Source of the DNA: an uncultured Bacteroidia bacterium
Lineage (GTDB): Bacteria > Bacteroidota > Bacteroidia > Bacteroidales > UBA932
Length of the DNA stretch: 64,000 bases
Assembly: GCA_902780935.1 (NCBI GenBank)
Contig: CACZHP010000013.1
Span: 43,021 to 107,020, forward strand
Reading direction: 5' to 3'
A program made the position numbers and the translations under genes. How positions within the stretch are numbered: the stretch's first letter is position 1; each line of letters starts with the position of its first letter. The notes below the pieces were generated by a model, which saw nothing but the letters and a program-made list of their open reading frames with translations, was not told the DNA's origin and did no database searches. Shown piece by piece: positions 33,496 through 42,900 of this stretch.

Positions 33496-33919
33496 ATGAG
33501 ATCCCTTTTCACCACCGCGACCCTTGCCGTCCGGCATCCGTGAAGAATTACTCCTCGAAATACGACAGTTTCTGGTGCTGCACCGGCACGGGATGCAGGC
33601 TCCCGCCAAATTCGGAAAGATGATATATTCAGCGGCAGGGGACACCCTTTTCGTGAATATGTTCATTTCCTCGGACCTTCAGTGGAAGGACAAGAAGGTC
33701 TCGCTGACAATGGAGACGGCTTTCCCGGCCACCTCTCCCGAGCTCACGGCTCCGGCAGGGGAGGTTGTCGCTTCGGCCGAGAGGGTCACCGGAGATAAAA
33801 AGTTAAGGTTCCAGGTGCCTGCCTCGGTCGCGACGAGGGAGTTCAGCCTGGAACCCTGCAACGGCATTCATTTCTGCCGCTATTCAATCTATTTCAAGGA
33901 CTATTCTGAGGAAGACTAG
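33496..33919 (+). pseudogene. Collapsed GH127 (beta-L-arabinofuranosidase family) gene
   Basis: ATG 33496 starts a signal-peptide-like MRSLFTTATLAV and hits a stop at 33541. In another frame follows NYSSKYDSFWCCTGTG, the hallmark Cys-containing motif of GH127/DUF1680 enzymes. One base is then missing at about 33590-33593, and the third frame continues with MQAPAKFGKMIYSAAGDTLF, VNMFISSDLQWKD and LTMETAFP. It ends in an IHFCRYSIYFKD tail like the family C-terminus. Intact enzymes are over 600 residues, so most of the gene has been deleted. The last bases overlap the stop of the convergent fucosidase gene at a shared CTAG. Confidence 0.82.
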
Positions 33920-35295
33920 CGAACCTTTATCTTAAGGCACCAGATGTGCTCGCAGGGGAGTTTCTTCCTCAGGGAAGCCGGGATGGTCACGACCGAGCCG
34001 GAGCCTTCCTTGCGCCACTTAAGAGTACCCTTGGCGCCCATCATCGAAACGGCTTTGGAAGATACCGGGACGAATGACGGGATAGCGATCTCGGCGGGCA
34101 GCTGACCGCCTTCCTCTTCGGGAACATAGAACGCGTACACGTAGTCTCCCTTGGCGGTGTAATAAATATTACCGTCCTGGTAGGGGGCCACTGCCTTGGT
34201 CGAATATATTCCGTCGGAGTTGACCTTCATCCAGTCGCCGATCGCCCTCAGGCGGTCGTAGGCGGTGTCCTCAAGTGTGCCGTCCGGGCCTGGACCGACA
34301 TTCAGGAGGAAGTTTCCTCCGCGAGAGACGATCTGAACCAGCATCTTAAGCAGGGTGGCTGTGGACTTATACTCCAGGTTGGGCCTGTAGGACCAGCTGT
34401 AAGTCATTGTGACACAAGACTCCCAGGGATAGTCGAGAGCCTTCTCGGGGATGGTCTGCTCGGGGGTCTGGTAGTTCTCGTAGATGTTGCGCTGGCCGCG
34501 GGCCACCATGATCATTCCAGGCTGGTTGCCGCGGACGACCTTGGAGAAACGTTCCCAGTCGTACTTGGCCTCGGAACTGTCGTCGGTCACGGGCATGTCG
34601 TACCACATGAGGTAAAGGTCACCATATTCGCCAGAAGTCAGCTCATTAAGCTGGGCGGCGACATAGTCCTGGTAGGCGGCCCATTTCTCCGGGTGCTCGG
34701 AGGCTTTGTAGTTGGCCCTCACGCTCTTGGGCGGGAACTTACGCCACCAGAAGTCGTTGCTGTGCCAGTCCGGGATCGAGAAGTACGCTCCGGCCTTGAT
34801 GCCGCGGGCCCGGTAGGCGTCGAACAGTTCTTTCGCGATGTTGGCCTTGGGGTTGGTATGAAAGGCGCAGCCTTCGTCAGTCACTTTATAATCAGTCTGA
34901 TGCGTGTCGAACATGCAGAACCCGTCGTGGTGCTTGGTTGTGAACACCACGTACTTCATACCGGCATATTTGGCGGCGTCAGCCCATTTCCCGGGATCGA
35001 ACTTCACGGGGTTGAAGGTGTCCTTGAGGTGCTCATAGGCCTGGATATATTCGAAATAATCCATGTTCTTCTTGTCCCTGGCTCCATACTGCCAGGAAAT
35101 GTCATCGGGAGCCAGCGACCAGGACTCCACTACACCCCATTGGCTGTAGGCTCCCCAGTGGATGAACATTCCGAATTTAAGGTCCTGCCATTCGGCGAGC
35201 CTGGCTTTCACGTCCTCCTCCACAGGGGGAATGTACTGCGCGGCGGCGTTGACGCACAGGAGCGTCGACGCGAGAAATATGAGAGTTTTTTTCAT
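33916..35295 (-). CDS. Exported alpha-L-fucosidase, family GH29
   Basis: 459 residues from the ATG at 35295, with signal peptide (FLASTLLCVNAAAQ). GH29 landmarks: FGMFIHWGAYS, VVFTTKHHDGFCMFD, the RGIKAGAYFSIPDWH barrel strand, and LMWYDMP, where the Asp is in the position of the catalytic nucleophile. Near the end, NFLLNVGPGPDG is also family typical. GH29 enzymes remove terminal alpha-linked fucose from host glycans such as mucin and milk oligosaccharides, in the periplasm or on the surface. A GH127 remnant lies at its 3' end, so a once larger glycan-degrading locus is likely. The start has a TATATTAG promoter element 21 bp upstream. Confidence 0.93.
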   Translation of the reverse strand: MKKTLIFLASTLLCVNAAAQYIPPVEEDVKARLAEWQDLKFGMFIHWGAYSQWGVVESWSLAPDDISWQYGARDKKNMDYFEYIQAYEHLKDTFNPVKFDPGKWADAAKYAGMKYVVFTTKHHDGFCMFDTHQTDYKVTDEGCAFHTNPKANIAKELFDAYRARGIKAGAYFSIPDWHSNDFWWRKFPPKSVRANYKASEHPEKWAAYQDYVAAQLNELTSGEYGDLYLMWYDMPVTDDSSEAKYDWERFSKVVRGNQPGMIMVARGQRNIYENYQTPEQTIPEKALDYPWESCVTMTYSWSYRPNLEYKSTATLLKMLVQIVSRGGNFLLNVGPGPDGTLEDTAYDRLRAIGDWMKVNSDGIYSTKAVAPYQDGNIYYTAKGDYVYAFYVPEEEGGQLPAEIAIPSFVPVSSKAVSMMGAKGTLKWRKEGSGSVVTIPASLRKKLPCEHIWCLKIKVR

Positions 35296-35315
35296 GATAA
35301 AGGGATTTCGTGTCG

Positions 35316-35323
35316 CTAATATA
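35316..35323 (-). promoter_or_regulatory. -7-like element of fucosidase gene
   Basis: TATATTAG (minus strand), 20 bp upstream of the start codon; same octamer as at 9860, 45329 and 50129. Confidence 0.55.
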
Positions 35324-35336
35324 CGAAAGTTTTCGC

Positions 35337-35344
35337 TATATTTC
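35337..35344 (+). promoter_or_regulatory. -7-like element of C69 dipeptidase gene
   Basis: TATATTTC, one mismatch from TAnnTTTG, 36 bp upstream of the ATG at 35380. It is back-to-back with the fucosidase promoter. Confidence 0.4.
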
Positions 35345-35379
35345 GAAGACGAAAACGAACCCAAAAACATAAAACGAAC

Positions 35380-37077
35380 ATGAAAAGATTGATCCTGACG
35401 GTCTTCGCATTCTGTGCGACCGTGGCGTCATTCGCCTGTACCAACCTCATTGTAGGAAAGAAAGCCTCCGTGGACGGAAGCGTCATCTGCACCTACAACT
35501 GCGACGGCTTCGGCTTCGCCTCTCCACTTACCTACAGCGCCCCTGGCCGCCATGCCGAGGGTGAGCTGATCCAGCTGCGGGGCTGGGGCCCTTCCACCGA
35601 GAAGCGCTTCATCAAGCAGGTCCCTTACACCTTCGGTGTCGTCGGCCTGATGAACGAGAACCAGGTCAGCATCGTGGAGACGACTTGGGGCGGCCGCAAC
35701 GAGCTCCGCAATCCGGAGGGGTATTTCGACTATTTCACCCTGATGGGAATCGTGCTCCAGAGGGTCACCTCCGCCAGGGAGGCCATCACCTGCATCCATG
35801 AGCTCGTCCAGGAATATGGCTACAACAGCACAGGCGAGTCGTTCGCCGTCTGCGACAAGGATGAGGCCTGGATCATGGAGATCATCGGCAAGGGAAAGGG
35901 CAACAAGGGAGCCATCTGGATCGCCATGAGGGTCCCGGACGACTGCATCTGCGCCTACGCCAACTCCTCCCGCATCCAGCGCTTCCCCCAGGCCAAGAAG
36001 GTTGACAAGAAACTCGGCTACTATGTCGCTGACGACGGCAACTGTCTCTACTGCGCCGACGCCATCACTTTCGCCAAGGAGAAAGGCTACTACGAGGGAC
36101 CTGACGCCGAGTTCAGCTTCCGCGAGGCCTACGGCCCCATGGACTTCGGCACCATCCGCTACTGCGAGGCCCGCGTCTGGAGCTTCTACCGCCACCACTA
36201 CGACACCGCCGAGATGGACAAATATCTCCCGTACATCAACGGCGACATGAGTGAGATTGACCACCTTCCCCTCTGGATCAAGCCTGTCAAGCCTGTCTCG
36301 GTGCGCGACATCATGGAAGACATGCGCGACCACTATGAGGGAACCGCCCTTGACATGACCGCCGACATCAGCGCCGGTCCCTGGGCTTCCCCTTACCGCA
36401 ACCAGCCTGTCAACTACACCTCGAGCGACGGCACCGAGATGTTCCGTGAGAGGCCTATCGGCTGCCAGCAGAGCGGCATGACCATGGTCTGCCAGATGAG
36501 AAGCTGGCTGCCTGACGCCGTGGGCGGCGTGACATATTTCAATATGGACGATGCCTCGATGGTCGCCTATGTTCCCGCGTATTGCGGAATCAACAGGGTT
36601 CCTGATCCTTTCCTCAGGGAGAACAACAGCATGAACGAGTTCAGCACTGAAAGCGCCTTCTGGATGAACAACTTCGTGGCCAACATGGTCTATCCCCGCT
36701 ACAGCGCCATGATCGGAGACCTCAAGGAGGCTCAGAAAGAGCTCGAGGACTTCTATGCCAAGGACCAGGAGGAGGTCGAGAAGAGGGTCGCCGAGATGAC
36801 TCCCACAGACATCACAGCATATCTCACAAGCAAGACCATAGAGTACACCGACATGATGATGAAGCGTTGGGACAAATTGGCGAAGCTCTTGATTGTCAAG
36901 TACAACGACCAGAGCATCCGTCCCAGCCAGAACGGTGAGATTCTTGTCGGCCGTCCGGGTCCCGGATTCCAGAGACCAACCACTCCGGCCTACTCACCTG
37001 TCTTCATCGATGCCGTCAAGGCCGCCACAGGCGACCGCTACGTCAAGCCTCAGGAAGGACGCATCCACGAACGCTAG
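35380..37077 (+). CDS. Exported peptidase family C69 dipeptidase
   Basis: 565 residues. The signal peptide ends at SFA and the next residue is Cys20 in CTNLIVGKKASVDGS, the N-terminal nucleophile motif of the Ntn-hydrolase family C69. Cleavage by signal peptidase would itself expose the catalytic cysteine. WGGRNELRNPEGYFDY and GESFAVCDKDEAWIMEIIG are also family motifs. These enzymes split dipeptides with broad specificity. In Bacteroidetes they act in the periplasm after S46 and M28 peptidases, both of which are also encoded in this window. Convergent with the YiiX-like gene and ended by a hairpin terminator at 37113. Confidence 0.92.
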   Translation: MKRLILTVFAFCATVASFACTNLIVGKKASVDGSVICTYNCDGFGFASPLTYSAPGRHAEGELIQLRGWGPSTEKRFIKQVPYTFGVVGLMNENQVSIVETTWGGRNELRNPEGYFDYFTLMGIVLQRVTSAREAITCIHELVQEYGYNSTGESFAVCDKDEAWIMEIIGKGKGNKGAIWIAMRVPDDCICAYANSSRIQRFPQAKKVDKKLGYYVADDGNCLYCADAITFAKEKGYYEGPDAEFSFREAYGPMDFGTIRYCEARVWSFYRHHYDTAEMDKYLPYINGDMSEIDHLPLWIKPVKPVSVRDIMEDMRDHYEGTALDMTADISAGPWASPYRNQPVNYTSSDGTEMFRERPIGCQQSGMTMVCQMRSWLPDAVGGVTYFNMDDASMVAYVPAYCGINRVPDPFLRENNSMNEFSTESAFWMNNFVANMVYPRYSAMIGDLKEAQKELEDFYAKDQEEVEKRVAEMTPTDITAYLTSKTIEYTDMMMKRWDKLAKLLIVKYNDQSIRPSQNGEILVGRPGPGFQRPTTPAYSPVFIDAVKAATGDRYVKPQEGRIHER

Positions 37078-37112
37078 TCGTTTTGGAAGTAGCTGCCTGA
37101 TAATGATTTACA

Positions 37113-37145
37113 AAAAATGCGTAGCTAAATAGGCTACGCGTTTTT
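37113..37145. terminator. GCGTAGC-type bidirectional terminator, copy 3
   Basis: AATGCGTAGC / GCTACGCGTT stem with A and T runs on the two sides, between convergent genes. It is almost the same as the hairpins at 12385 and 13581. Confidence 0.87.
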
Positions 37146-37173
37146 CGTTATGCTTTGATTTTCTGAGGGTTAT

Positions 37174-37842
37174 TCAAAATGACACGGAAACTGTCACAAG
37201 GGCCGGGGATTTGGACATGTCCTGGGGATTTGTTCCCGGGACATCTTGTGGAATAGGAGCTCCGAGCCTTTCGAAGAGCTGCTTCCAGTAGAGGGGAAAT
37301 TCCCCGTCGGGCCCCTTGAAATTCATCGGGACAGTGCCGAAAACGTATTCCCCGTCTGAGCTGACATAGCAGTCCCTCACGAGCTCGCTGCAGTAGAGCG
37401 AATCGTCCGAGGGCATGAAATGGAGGTCGTATGGCCTGCCGAGGTATTTCCGGGTGTTGGCCACATATTCCGAAGCCTTTGAAGGATCCTTCAAGCGCTT
37501 GACTATGAACACAGGATAGGATCCGTCCTTAAGTGTGAAGTCGGTTATGAAGGTGTCCAGGGGATGCCGGTCGACGCCTCGTTTGATCGTCGCGTCTATG
37601 ATCCACTCTCCTTGTTCGTCAACATCGGCGATGGCGACATGGATCAGGTTCAGGGTGTCGGTTCCGGTCGATGAGGCGATCGCCTCGTCCATCGAGCCTC
37701 TGTCAAGGGAATAATCCATCGGGATGCCGACGAAAACTAGATCTCCGGCCTGAAGGGAATCAGCGGCAGGTTTCCTCTGACAGGACAGAAGCGCTGCGAC
37801 GCTGACAAAAAACAAAACGAGGATATTCCTTAATATGCTCAT
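37174..37842 (-). CDS. YiiX-like permuted NlpC/P60 lipoprotein
   Basis: 222 residues. Lipobox ALLSC (Cys21) marks a lipoprotein. The domain begins LQAGDLVFVG, with HVAIADVD (catalytic His) early and YCSELVRDCY (catalytic Cys) late. This is the circularly permuted order of the YiiX/YaeF branch of papain-like NlpC/P60 amidases, where His precedes Cys. Members are thought to cleave amide or ester bonds in cell-wall or lipid substrates. The start codon overlaps the stop of the acyl-ACP thioesterase gene by one base (TAATG), so the two are co-translated and an acyl or lipid-linked substrate is conceivable. Confidence 0.85.
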   Translation of the reverse strand: MSILRNILVLFFVSVAALLSCQRKPAADSLQAGDLVFVGIPMDYSLDRGSMDEAIASSTGTDTLNLIHVAIADVDEQGEWIIDATIKRGVDRHPLDTFITDFTLKDGSYPVFIVKRLKDPSKASEYVANTRKYLGRPYDLHFMPSDDSLYCSELVRDCYVSSDGEYVFGTVPMNFKGPDGEFPLYWKQLFERLGAPIPQDVPGTNPQDMSKSPALVTVSVSF

Positions 37843-38591
37843 TATGACTTGTTTCTAAGCTTTACACAGAAAACTTGCGTTCCATCTCTGCGGCCTTCAA
37901 CAAAAGTCCATCCTTCTTTTTCTGCCCGGTAGAGGTCGATCTCGTCGCCCGGGCGCGCCTCATGGTGGAACACGATCTCAACTTCGTCGACATCAATTCC
38001 GGCCTCACCATAATCCATGCAGTCAAGGGCCCAGGAGACGTAGCGGACGTTGTTGGTGTGGCCGACTAGGTCGATGTCCGAATATGCCACCTTATGGGTC
38101 GTCACGAGAACGGGCTCGACATCCCGGGGCATCATGACCTTTCCGGCTGGAGTCTCGATCGCGAAATCGTGGCAAGCGGTGTCCTCTGATGGAAGCACAT
38201 CCTCTGGTTTGGCCATACGGCGGCTGTCTATGTCGATCACAACCCAGGAGCTTGTGGCCTCTATCAATCTGTGGCCGTCATCTGAGAGCACCTCGAAGTC
38301 CCTGACGAAGAATGGGCCGAAAGCTCCTCTATGCCAAGTCTTTATCGTGAGGTTGTCACCCCAGTGAGGTCTTGTCAAAAAGTGGATACGCATCCTGGAG
38401 AGGACCCAGGCCATGTTCTTGGCGATCAGTTCGGCGTAGCCAAATTTCATGACTGCGGCAGCCTGATAAGCCATTTCCTGGGCCATGTCCATGAAGGCGG
38501 TCGGCTTCAGTCTCTGGGACGAGTCGACCTCGTAGCACTTTACGGTGAAAGTGTCGACAACCTTCTTGTCATTCTGTACAGTGACTGCCAT
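37842..38591 (-). CDS. Acyl-ACP thioesterase (FatA-like, double hotdog)
   Basis: 249 residues. Two hotdog modules are visible. The first covers YEVDSSQRLKPTAFMDMAQE with RMRIHFLTRPHWGDNLTIKT; the second covers AYSDIDLVGHTNNVRYVSWA, where Asp, His and Asn of the active region (DxxxHxNN-like) are present. The family hydrolyses acyl-ACP to release free fatty acids and is common in gut anaerobes. It is cytoplasmic, with no signal peptide. It is the likely first gene of a two-gene operon with the YiiX-like lipoprotein, and starts 8 bp downstream of the potD stop, so read-through from the polyamine operon is also possible. Confidence 0.9.
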   Translation of the reverse strand: MAVTVQNDKKVVDTFTVKCYEVDSSQRLKPTAFMDMAQEMAYQAAAVMKFGYAELIAKNMAWVLSRMRIHFLTRPHWGDNLTIKTWHRGAFGPFFVRDFEVLSDDGHRLIEATSSWVVIDIDSRRMAKPEDVLPSEDTACHDFAIETPAGKVMMPRDVEPVLVTTHKVAYSDIDLVGHTNNVRYVSWALDCMDYGEAGIDVDEVEIVFHHEARPGDEIDLYRAEKEGWTFVEGRRDGTQVFCVKLRNKS

Positions 38592-38599
38592 TCCCTTAA

Positions 38600-39895
38600 T
38601 TATCGTCTTCTGGACCTGGAGGAATGTCTGCGGTTGCGACGGGACATGACGGCACCGGCGCCGAGGATAATAATGATCGCACCAATAATCAGATAGGTCA
38701 AAGCGTTGGCGTTGCTGCCCTTAACTCTGGACCACATTGTGATCAGCATCTCGGAATCCTCACCCCAGTCATGCTCCATCTCGCAGCGCGCTATCACTTC
38801 CTTAGTCGGGTAGAGGAGCGGATCGATGTGGACTGAATCCGCGCCAGGGCCGAAGAAATAGCTGAGGTCCTGGACTGGACATGACTCGTCAATGTAGTTG
38901 GCAAGCATCTCGGGAGTTCCGCATGAGTTGGAGTAACCAACTATGTCGCAGTTCTTTATGGCATTTTCAGTCTTGCAGATGAAGTTGATGAAGTACTTGG
39001 CGGCCTTGATGTTCTTGGCATATTTGGGAATAACCCATCCGTCAAACCAGACTGTCGAACCTTCATCTGGGACAATAAAGTCAAGCGAGACACCGACTTT
39101 CTCGGCCTCATCCCTTGTCCACCTGCCGTCTCCACTCCAGTTAAGGCTTATCCAACCTCTTTCCTGAACCATCTGGTCCTTCCCGAAGTCAGCCTCATAA
39201 CCGGCTACCTGATCCTTAATCTGCATGAGGTATTCCTCGACGAGGTCGACATTCTCCTTTGAGGGGACACTAAGAAGCTCGTCCCTTGTGACGGTTCCGG
39301 CAGCGATCTCGTCCTTCTTAAGGAACTGGATAATCTGGCTGTAGACATCCCTGGCGGCGTCCTTAACGAATACCTTGCCTTCGTACTTGTGGTTGCGGAG
39401 CACATCCCAAGTCCTAAGATCCTCAGGATCAACATGCTCTGTGTTGTAGATGAAACCGGTCGTTCCCCACATGTAGGGCACGGCATACTTTGTCGGGTCG
39501 GCGTCGCCAACTTTAAGGGATCTCAGGCATTTCATCAGGTAGGGTGAAATGCCGTTGTCAATATAGTTGGGTACATCTCCGAAATCACGATCGATAGGAA
39601 GAAGCATGTCGTTCCGGATCATCCTCTCTATAATGTAGTCAGAGGGGCAGACAACATCGTAATCCTCATGGCCTTTCTCAATCTTGGAGAGCATTGTCTC
39701 GTTAATGTCGAAAGTCTGGTAGACAATCTTGACCGGCTCGCCGGTCTGCTCCTCATACCACTGCTCGAACTCACCGATGAGGCTCTCATCGATGTAGTCG
39801 CTCCAGTTGTAGACCTTCAAGATGTGTTCCCTGTCGGATGAACACCCGGCCAGAAGGATGATGGCCGATGCGAGGACGCTAACTATTTTTTTCAT
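38600..39895 (-). CDS. potD: Spermidine/putrescine ABC transporter substrate-binding lipoprotein
   Basis: 431 residues. Lipobox LLAGC (Cys18), then the PotD/PotF-type fold: VYNWSDYIDESLIGEFEQWY, DVVCPSDYIIERMI, YMWGTTGFIYN and DEGSTVWFDGWVIPKYAKN. These bind polyamines in the periplasm and hand them to PotBC. Odd feature: the C-terminus continues past the usual end into a transmembrane helix (ALTYLIIGAIIIILGAGAV) and an Arg/Ser-rich cytoplasmic-type tail, so the protein would be anchored at both ends. The gene starts 5 bp after potC, last in the porin-potABCD operon. Confidence 0.93.
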   Translation of the reverse strand: MKKIVSVLASAIILLAGCSSDREHILKVYNWSDYIDESLIGEFEQWYEEQTGEPVKIVYQTFDINETMLSKIEKGHEDYDVVCPSDYIIERMIRNDMLLPIDRDFGDVPNYIDNGISPYLMKCLRSLKVGDADPTKYAVPYMWGTTGFIYNTEHVDPEDLRTWDVLRNHKYEGKVFVKDAARDVYSQIIQFLKKDEIAAGTVTRDELLSVPSKENVDLVEEYLMQIKDQVAGYEADFGKDQMVQERGWISLNWSGDGRWTRDEAEKVGVSLDFIVPDEGSTVWFDGWVIPKYAKNIKAAKYFINFICKTENAIKNCDIVGYSNSCGTPEMLANYIDESCPVQDLSYFFGPGADSVHIDPLLYPTKEVIARCEMEHDWGEDSEMLITMWSRVKGSNANALTYLIIGAIIIILGAGAVMSRRNRRHSSRSRRR

Positions 39896-39900
39896 TCTCT

Positions 39901-40710
39901 CTAGAAATTGATATGGTTTGCTTGTTTTGATTTGCTCTGCCTGGTGTTGATAAGGCCAAGCACAACTAGTATTATAATGAATATTAATGTCATAAGCGGC
40001 CTGAGCTCAGGAGTGAGCCCTCCCTTGCGGGCATCCGCATATATGAAGGTGGAAAGGGTTTCCAGCCCGATGGTTCCCCTGGTGAAGAATGTGACCGCGA
40101 AGTCGTCCAGGGACATCGTGAAGGAAAGGATGAATCCGGTGAGCATTCCAGATCGCAGCTGCGGGATAAGGACTTTGCGGAGAGCCTGGGATGGGGTCGC
40201 TCCCAAGTCGAGCGCGGCCTCGTAGATGTTCGGGTTGAGCTGGCTCAGCCTGGGCAGCACGCTAAGCACCACATACGGGGTGCAGAATGTGATGTGGGCC
40301 AGGATCACTGTCAGGTACCCCTGCGAGAAATGCAGGAAAACGAACAGCAGGAAGAGAGAAACACCAGTGATCACATCCGGGTTGATCATGGGGATGCTGT
40401 TCAGGAACTGGATGGTCTTTTTCTTTCGCCCGCGGAGGTTGAATATCCCGATCGCTGAGACTGTGCCAAGGATTGTGGCCACAATCGAGGCCGCCAGAGC
40501 TATGACAAGGGTGTTCTCGATCGCGGCGACAAGGCCGTTACCACCGGAGACATTGCCGGTCAGGAGATTCTTGTAGAGGTTCATCGAGAATCCCGACCAG
40601 CTGCCGAAGGCTTTGGCTTCGGTGAAAGAGTAGATGGCGATAAACGCTATCGGAGCATAAAGGAAAGCCAGAAGGATCCAAAGGTAGGCTTGAGCTAAAA
40701 ACTTTTTCAT
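39901..40710 (-). CDS. potC: Polyamine ABC transporter permease
   Basis: 269 residues from the ATG at 40710, which overlaps the potB stop (TGATG). About six transmembrane helices, with the cytoplasmic coupling loop YEAALDLGATPSQALRKVLI followed by PQL (EAA motif: EAAxxLGAxxxxxFxxV.LP). This is the second permease subunit of the PotABCD importer. Confidence 0.93.
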   Translation of the reverse strand: MKKFLAQAYLWILLAFLYAPIAFIAIYSFTEAKAFGSWSGFSMNLYKNLLTGNVSGGNGLVAAIENTLVIALAASIVATILGTVSAIGIFNLRGRKKKTIQFLNSIPMINPDVITGVSLFLLFVFLHFSQGYLTVILAHITFCTPYVVLSVLPRLSQLNPNIYEAALDLGATPSQALRKVLIPQLRSGMLTGFILSFTMSLDDFAVTFFTRGTIGLETLSTFIYADARKGGLTPELRPLMTLIFIIILVVLGLINTRQSKSKQANHINF

Positions 40711-41480
40711 CACAAGGTCCCTCCTTCGACTTCACGTTCATCACCGCCGAGGATGATCGTGGTCAGCCCGATTATCACGAGCATGATCAGTGACAAGGCG
40801 GCTCCGTAGTTCCACATTGATGAGTTGATGTTCTCCTGGATGATCGTTCCGAAGAGTTTTATCTTGTTGTTGGTCAAGAACTCAGAGATGGCGAAAGTGC
40901 TGACGGTCGGCATGAAGACCATCAGGATCCCGCTGAATATTCCTGGCTTGGACAAAGGAAGAGTGACCTTGCGGAACACTTCCGACGGAGTCGCCCCTAG
41001 GTCAGCGGCAGCCTCTCCGTAGGATTTGTCCATCTTCAACAGGACATTGTAGATCGGATAGATCATGAAGGGGAGGTAGTCGTAGACCATACCGAAAATA
41101 AGGGTGCCTTTCCCAAGTGTGAATCCAAGCGAGTTGAAGAGCTCGGCCGTCGCGAGAGTTCTCATCAGGGCGTTGATCCACATCGGCAGGATAAAGAGAA
41201 TCGCGGTGACTGCCGACTTGTTCAGGTCCTTATTCGCCAGAATCCAGGCGGCAGGATAGCCTAAAAGCAAGCAGATCAATGTGTTCTCTATGGCCACCTC
41301 GATCGATACGGCAAATGTGCTGAGGGCATCGCCGTCCGTGAAGAACCTGGTCAGGTTTGAGAGGGTAAAGCCACCACTGCCGTCCCTGATCGCATAAAGC
41401 GCGATAAGCAGCAGAGGCAGGACTACAAACAGTACCAAGAATATAAGATAGGGAAGAGCCCAGCTACTTCTTTTGTTCAT
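40710..41480 (-). CDS. potB: Polyamine ABC transporter permease
   Basis: 256 residues from the ATG at 41480. The frame is open a few codons further, inside potA. Six transmembrane helices and the EAA loop [20 protein letters not shown] followed by P. It overlaps the end of potA by 17 bp and is the first permease subunit of the complex. [20 protein letters not shown] is typical of PotB. Confidence 0.93.
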   Translation of the reverse strand: MNKRSSWALPYLIFLVLFVVLPLLLIALYAIRDGSGGFTLSNLTRFFTDGDALSTFAVSIEVAIENTLICLLLGYPAAWILANKDLNKSAVTAILFILPMWINALMRTLATAELFNSLGFTLGKGTLIFGMVYDYLPFMIYPIYNVLLKMDKSYGEAAADLGATPSEVFRKVTLPLSKPGIFSGILMVFMPTVSTFAISEFLTNNKIKLFGTIIQENINSSMWNYGAALSLIMLVIIGLTTIILGGDEREVEGGTL

Positions 41481-42900
41481 CTTCGGCCTCCACAATTATT
41501 TCCCCAGGCTGAATGCTGATACCGACAAGGTCGCCCTTGTCCCAGATGTCGTCGGTGTCGACGTAGAGATCTTCCCCGCTGTCGGTCTTGACCGTGAGGT
41601 GGTAGTGGTCGCCTTTGTAGAGGATGAACCAGACTTCGCCGGTTGTGACTCCCTCGTCCTCGTGGTCCCAGAGATCGACCTTCGAGAAGGAGAAGTGGGC
41701 GCGGGGGTGCCCGGTGGATTCCCGATCGTGGTCTGGGATCGGCGCGCACTCGAACTCCTCGCCGAGCATCTTGATGTGGGTCCCGTCGATTATCTCGCAG
41801 TCCAGGACGTTCTCCGTCCTCTCTTTTTTCATGACCTGTATGTCGTCCGGATTGATCCTCATCCCGACCTTGGAGCCAGGCTCGTAGGCATCGTAGTCCT
41901 GGATCTGGAGCTCGTTGCCGGAGTCGGTGTCGACGTACATCTCGTAGTGGACGCCCTTGAAGGCGCAGGACTTGACAGTTCCGGTGAATTGGGCTGATTC
42001 CGTGTCGTTTCCGATGATGATATCCTCCGGGCGGATCACCACATCGACGGGAACGTTCTCGCCGAAACCTTCGTCCACGCAGGGAAAATCGTGACCGATG
42101 AAACTGACCTCCCTGTCGCGGATCATCGTGCCGTTCAGGATGTTGCTCTCCCCGATGAAGTCAGCCACGAAGGAATTGACCGGCTCGTTGTAGATGTCGG
42201 TCGGAGTGCCTATCTGCTGGATCTTACCCTCGTTCATCACGGCGATCGTGTCGCTCAGTGTCAGGGCCTCGCCCTGGTCGTGGGTAACATAGATGAAGGT
42301 GATGCCGAGCTTCTGGTGCATCTCCTTGAGCTCTATCTGCATGTCCTGCCTCATTTTGAGGTCGAGGGCGGCAAGTGGCTCGTCCAGGAGCAGCACCTTC
42401 GGCTGGTTGACGATAGCCCTGGCAATCGCGACCCTCTGCTGCTGTCCGCCGGAGAGGGAATCCACGTCCCGGTCCTCGTAGTCGCTCATGCTCACGAGCT
42501 TGAGAACCTTACGGACCCTGGTGTCAATCTCGTCTTTGGGGACTCCTTTGAGCTTGAGTCCGAAAGCGATGTTGTCATAGACATCCAGGTGAGGGAAGAG
42601 GGCATAGCGCTGGAATACAGTGTTCAATGGCCTCTGATGAGGGGGAATCCCCGCCACGTCGCGGAACTCGGTCTTTCCTCCCCGGTTGTCCCATTCCATC
42701 ATGATCTTGCCCTCGTCAGGCTGAAGGAACCCGGCGATAAGGCGCAGCAGGGTAGTCTTGCCGCAGCCCGAAGGCCCCAGAAGGGTCAAAAACTCTCCTT
42801 TACGGATGTACAGGGATATATCATCCAGCACCTTATGGTCCCCGAAGGACTTCGAGAGGTGCTCTATGTCGATGATGATGTCTTTCTTGGTACCGCCCAT
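41464..42900 (-). CDS. potA: Polyamine ABC transporter ATPase, with extended C-terminus
   Basis: 478 residues, about 100 longer than usual PotA. The ATPase has Walker [11 protein letters not shown]-loop, signature [15 protein letters not shown] and Walker [13 protein letters not shown], then the switch His (YVTHDQGEA). After residue 235 come two similar OB/TOBE-type modules instead of one: [20 protein letters not shown] and [20 protein letters not shown], each followed by an acidic strand and a GI/RINPxDI-like end. These may sense ligand or regulate the complex. The start overlaps the porin gene stop by one base (TAATG). Confidence 0.93.
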   Translation of the reverse strand: MGGTKKDIIIDIEHLSKSFGDHKVLDDISLYIRKGEFLTLLGPSGCGKTTLLRLIAGFLQPDEGKIMMEWDNRGGKTEFRDVAGIPPHQRPLNTVFQRYALFPHLDVYDNIAFGLKLKGVPKDEIDTRVRKVLKLVSMSDYEDRDVDSLSGGQQQRVAIARAIVNQPKVLLLDEPLAALDLKMRQDMQIELKEMHQKLGITFIYVTHDQGEALTLSDTIAVMNEGKIQQIGTPTDIYNEPVNSFVADFIGESNILNGTMIRDREVSFIGHDFPCVDEGFGENVPVDVVIRPEDIIIGNDTESAQFTGTVKSCAFKGVHYEMYVDTDSGNELQIQDYDAYEPGSKVGMRINPDDIQVMKKERTENVLDCEIIDGTHIKMLGEEFECAPIPDHDRESTGHPRAHFSFSKVDLWDHEDEGVTTGEVWFILYKGDHYHLTVKTDSGEDLYVDTDDIWDKGDLVGISIQPGEIIVEAEDEQKK

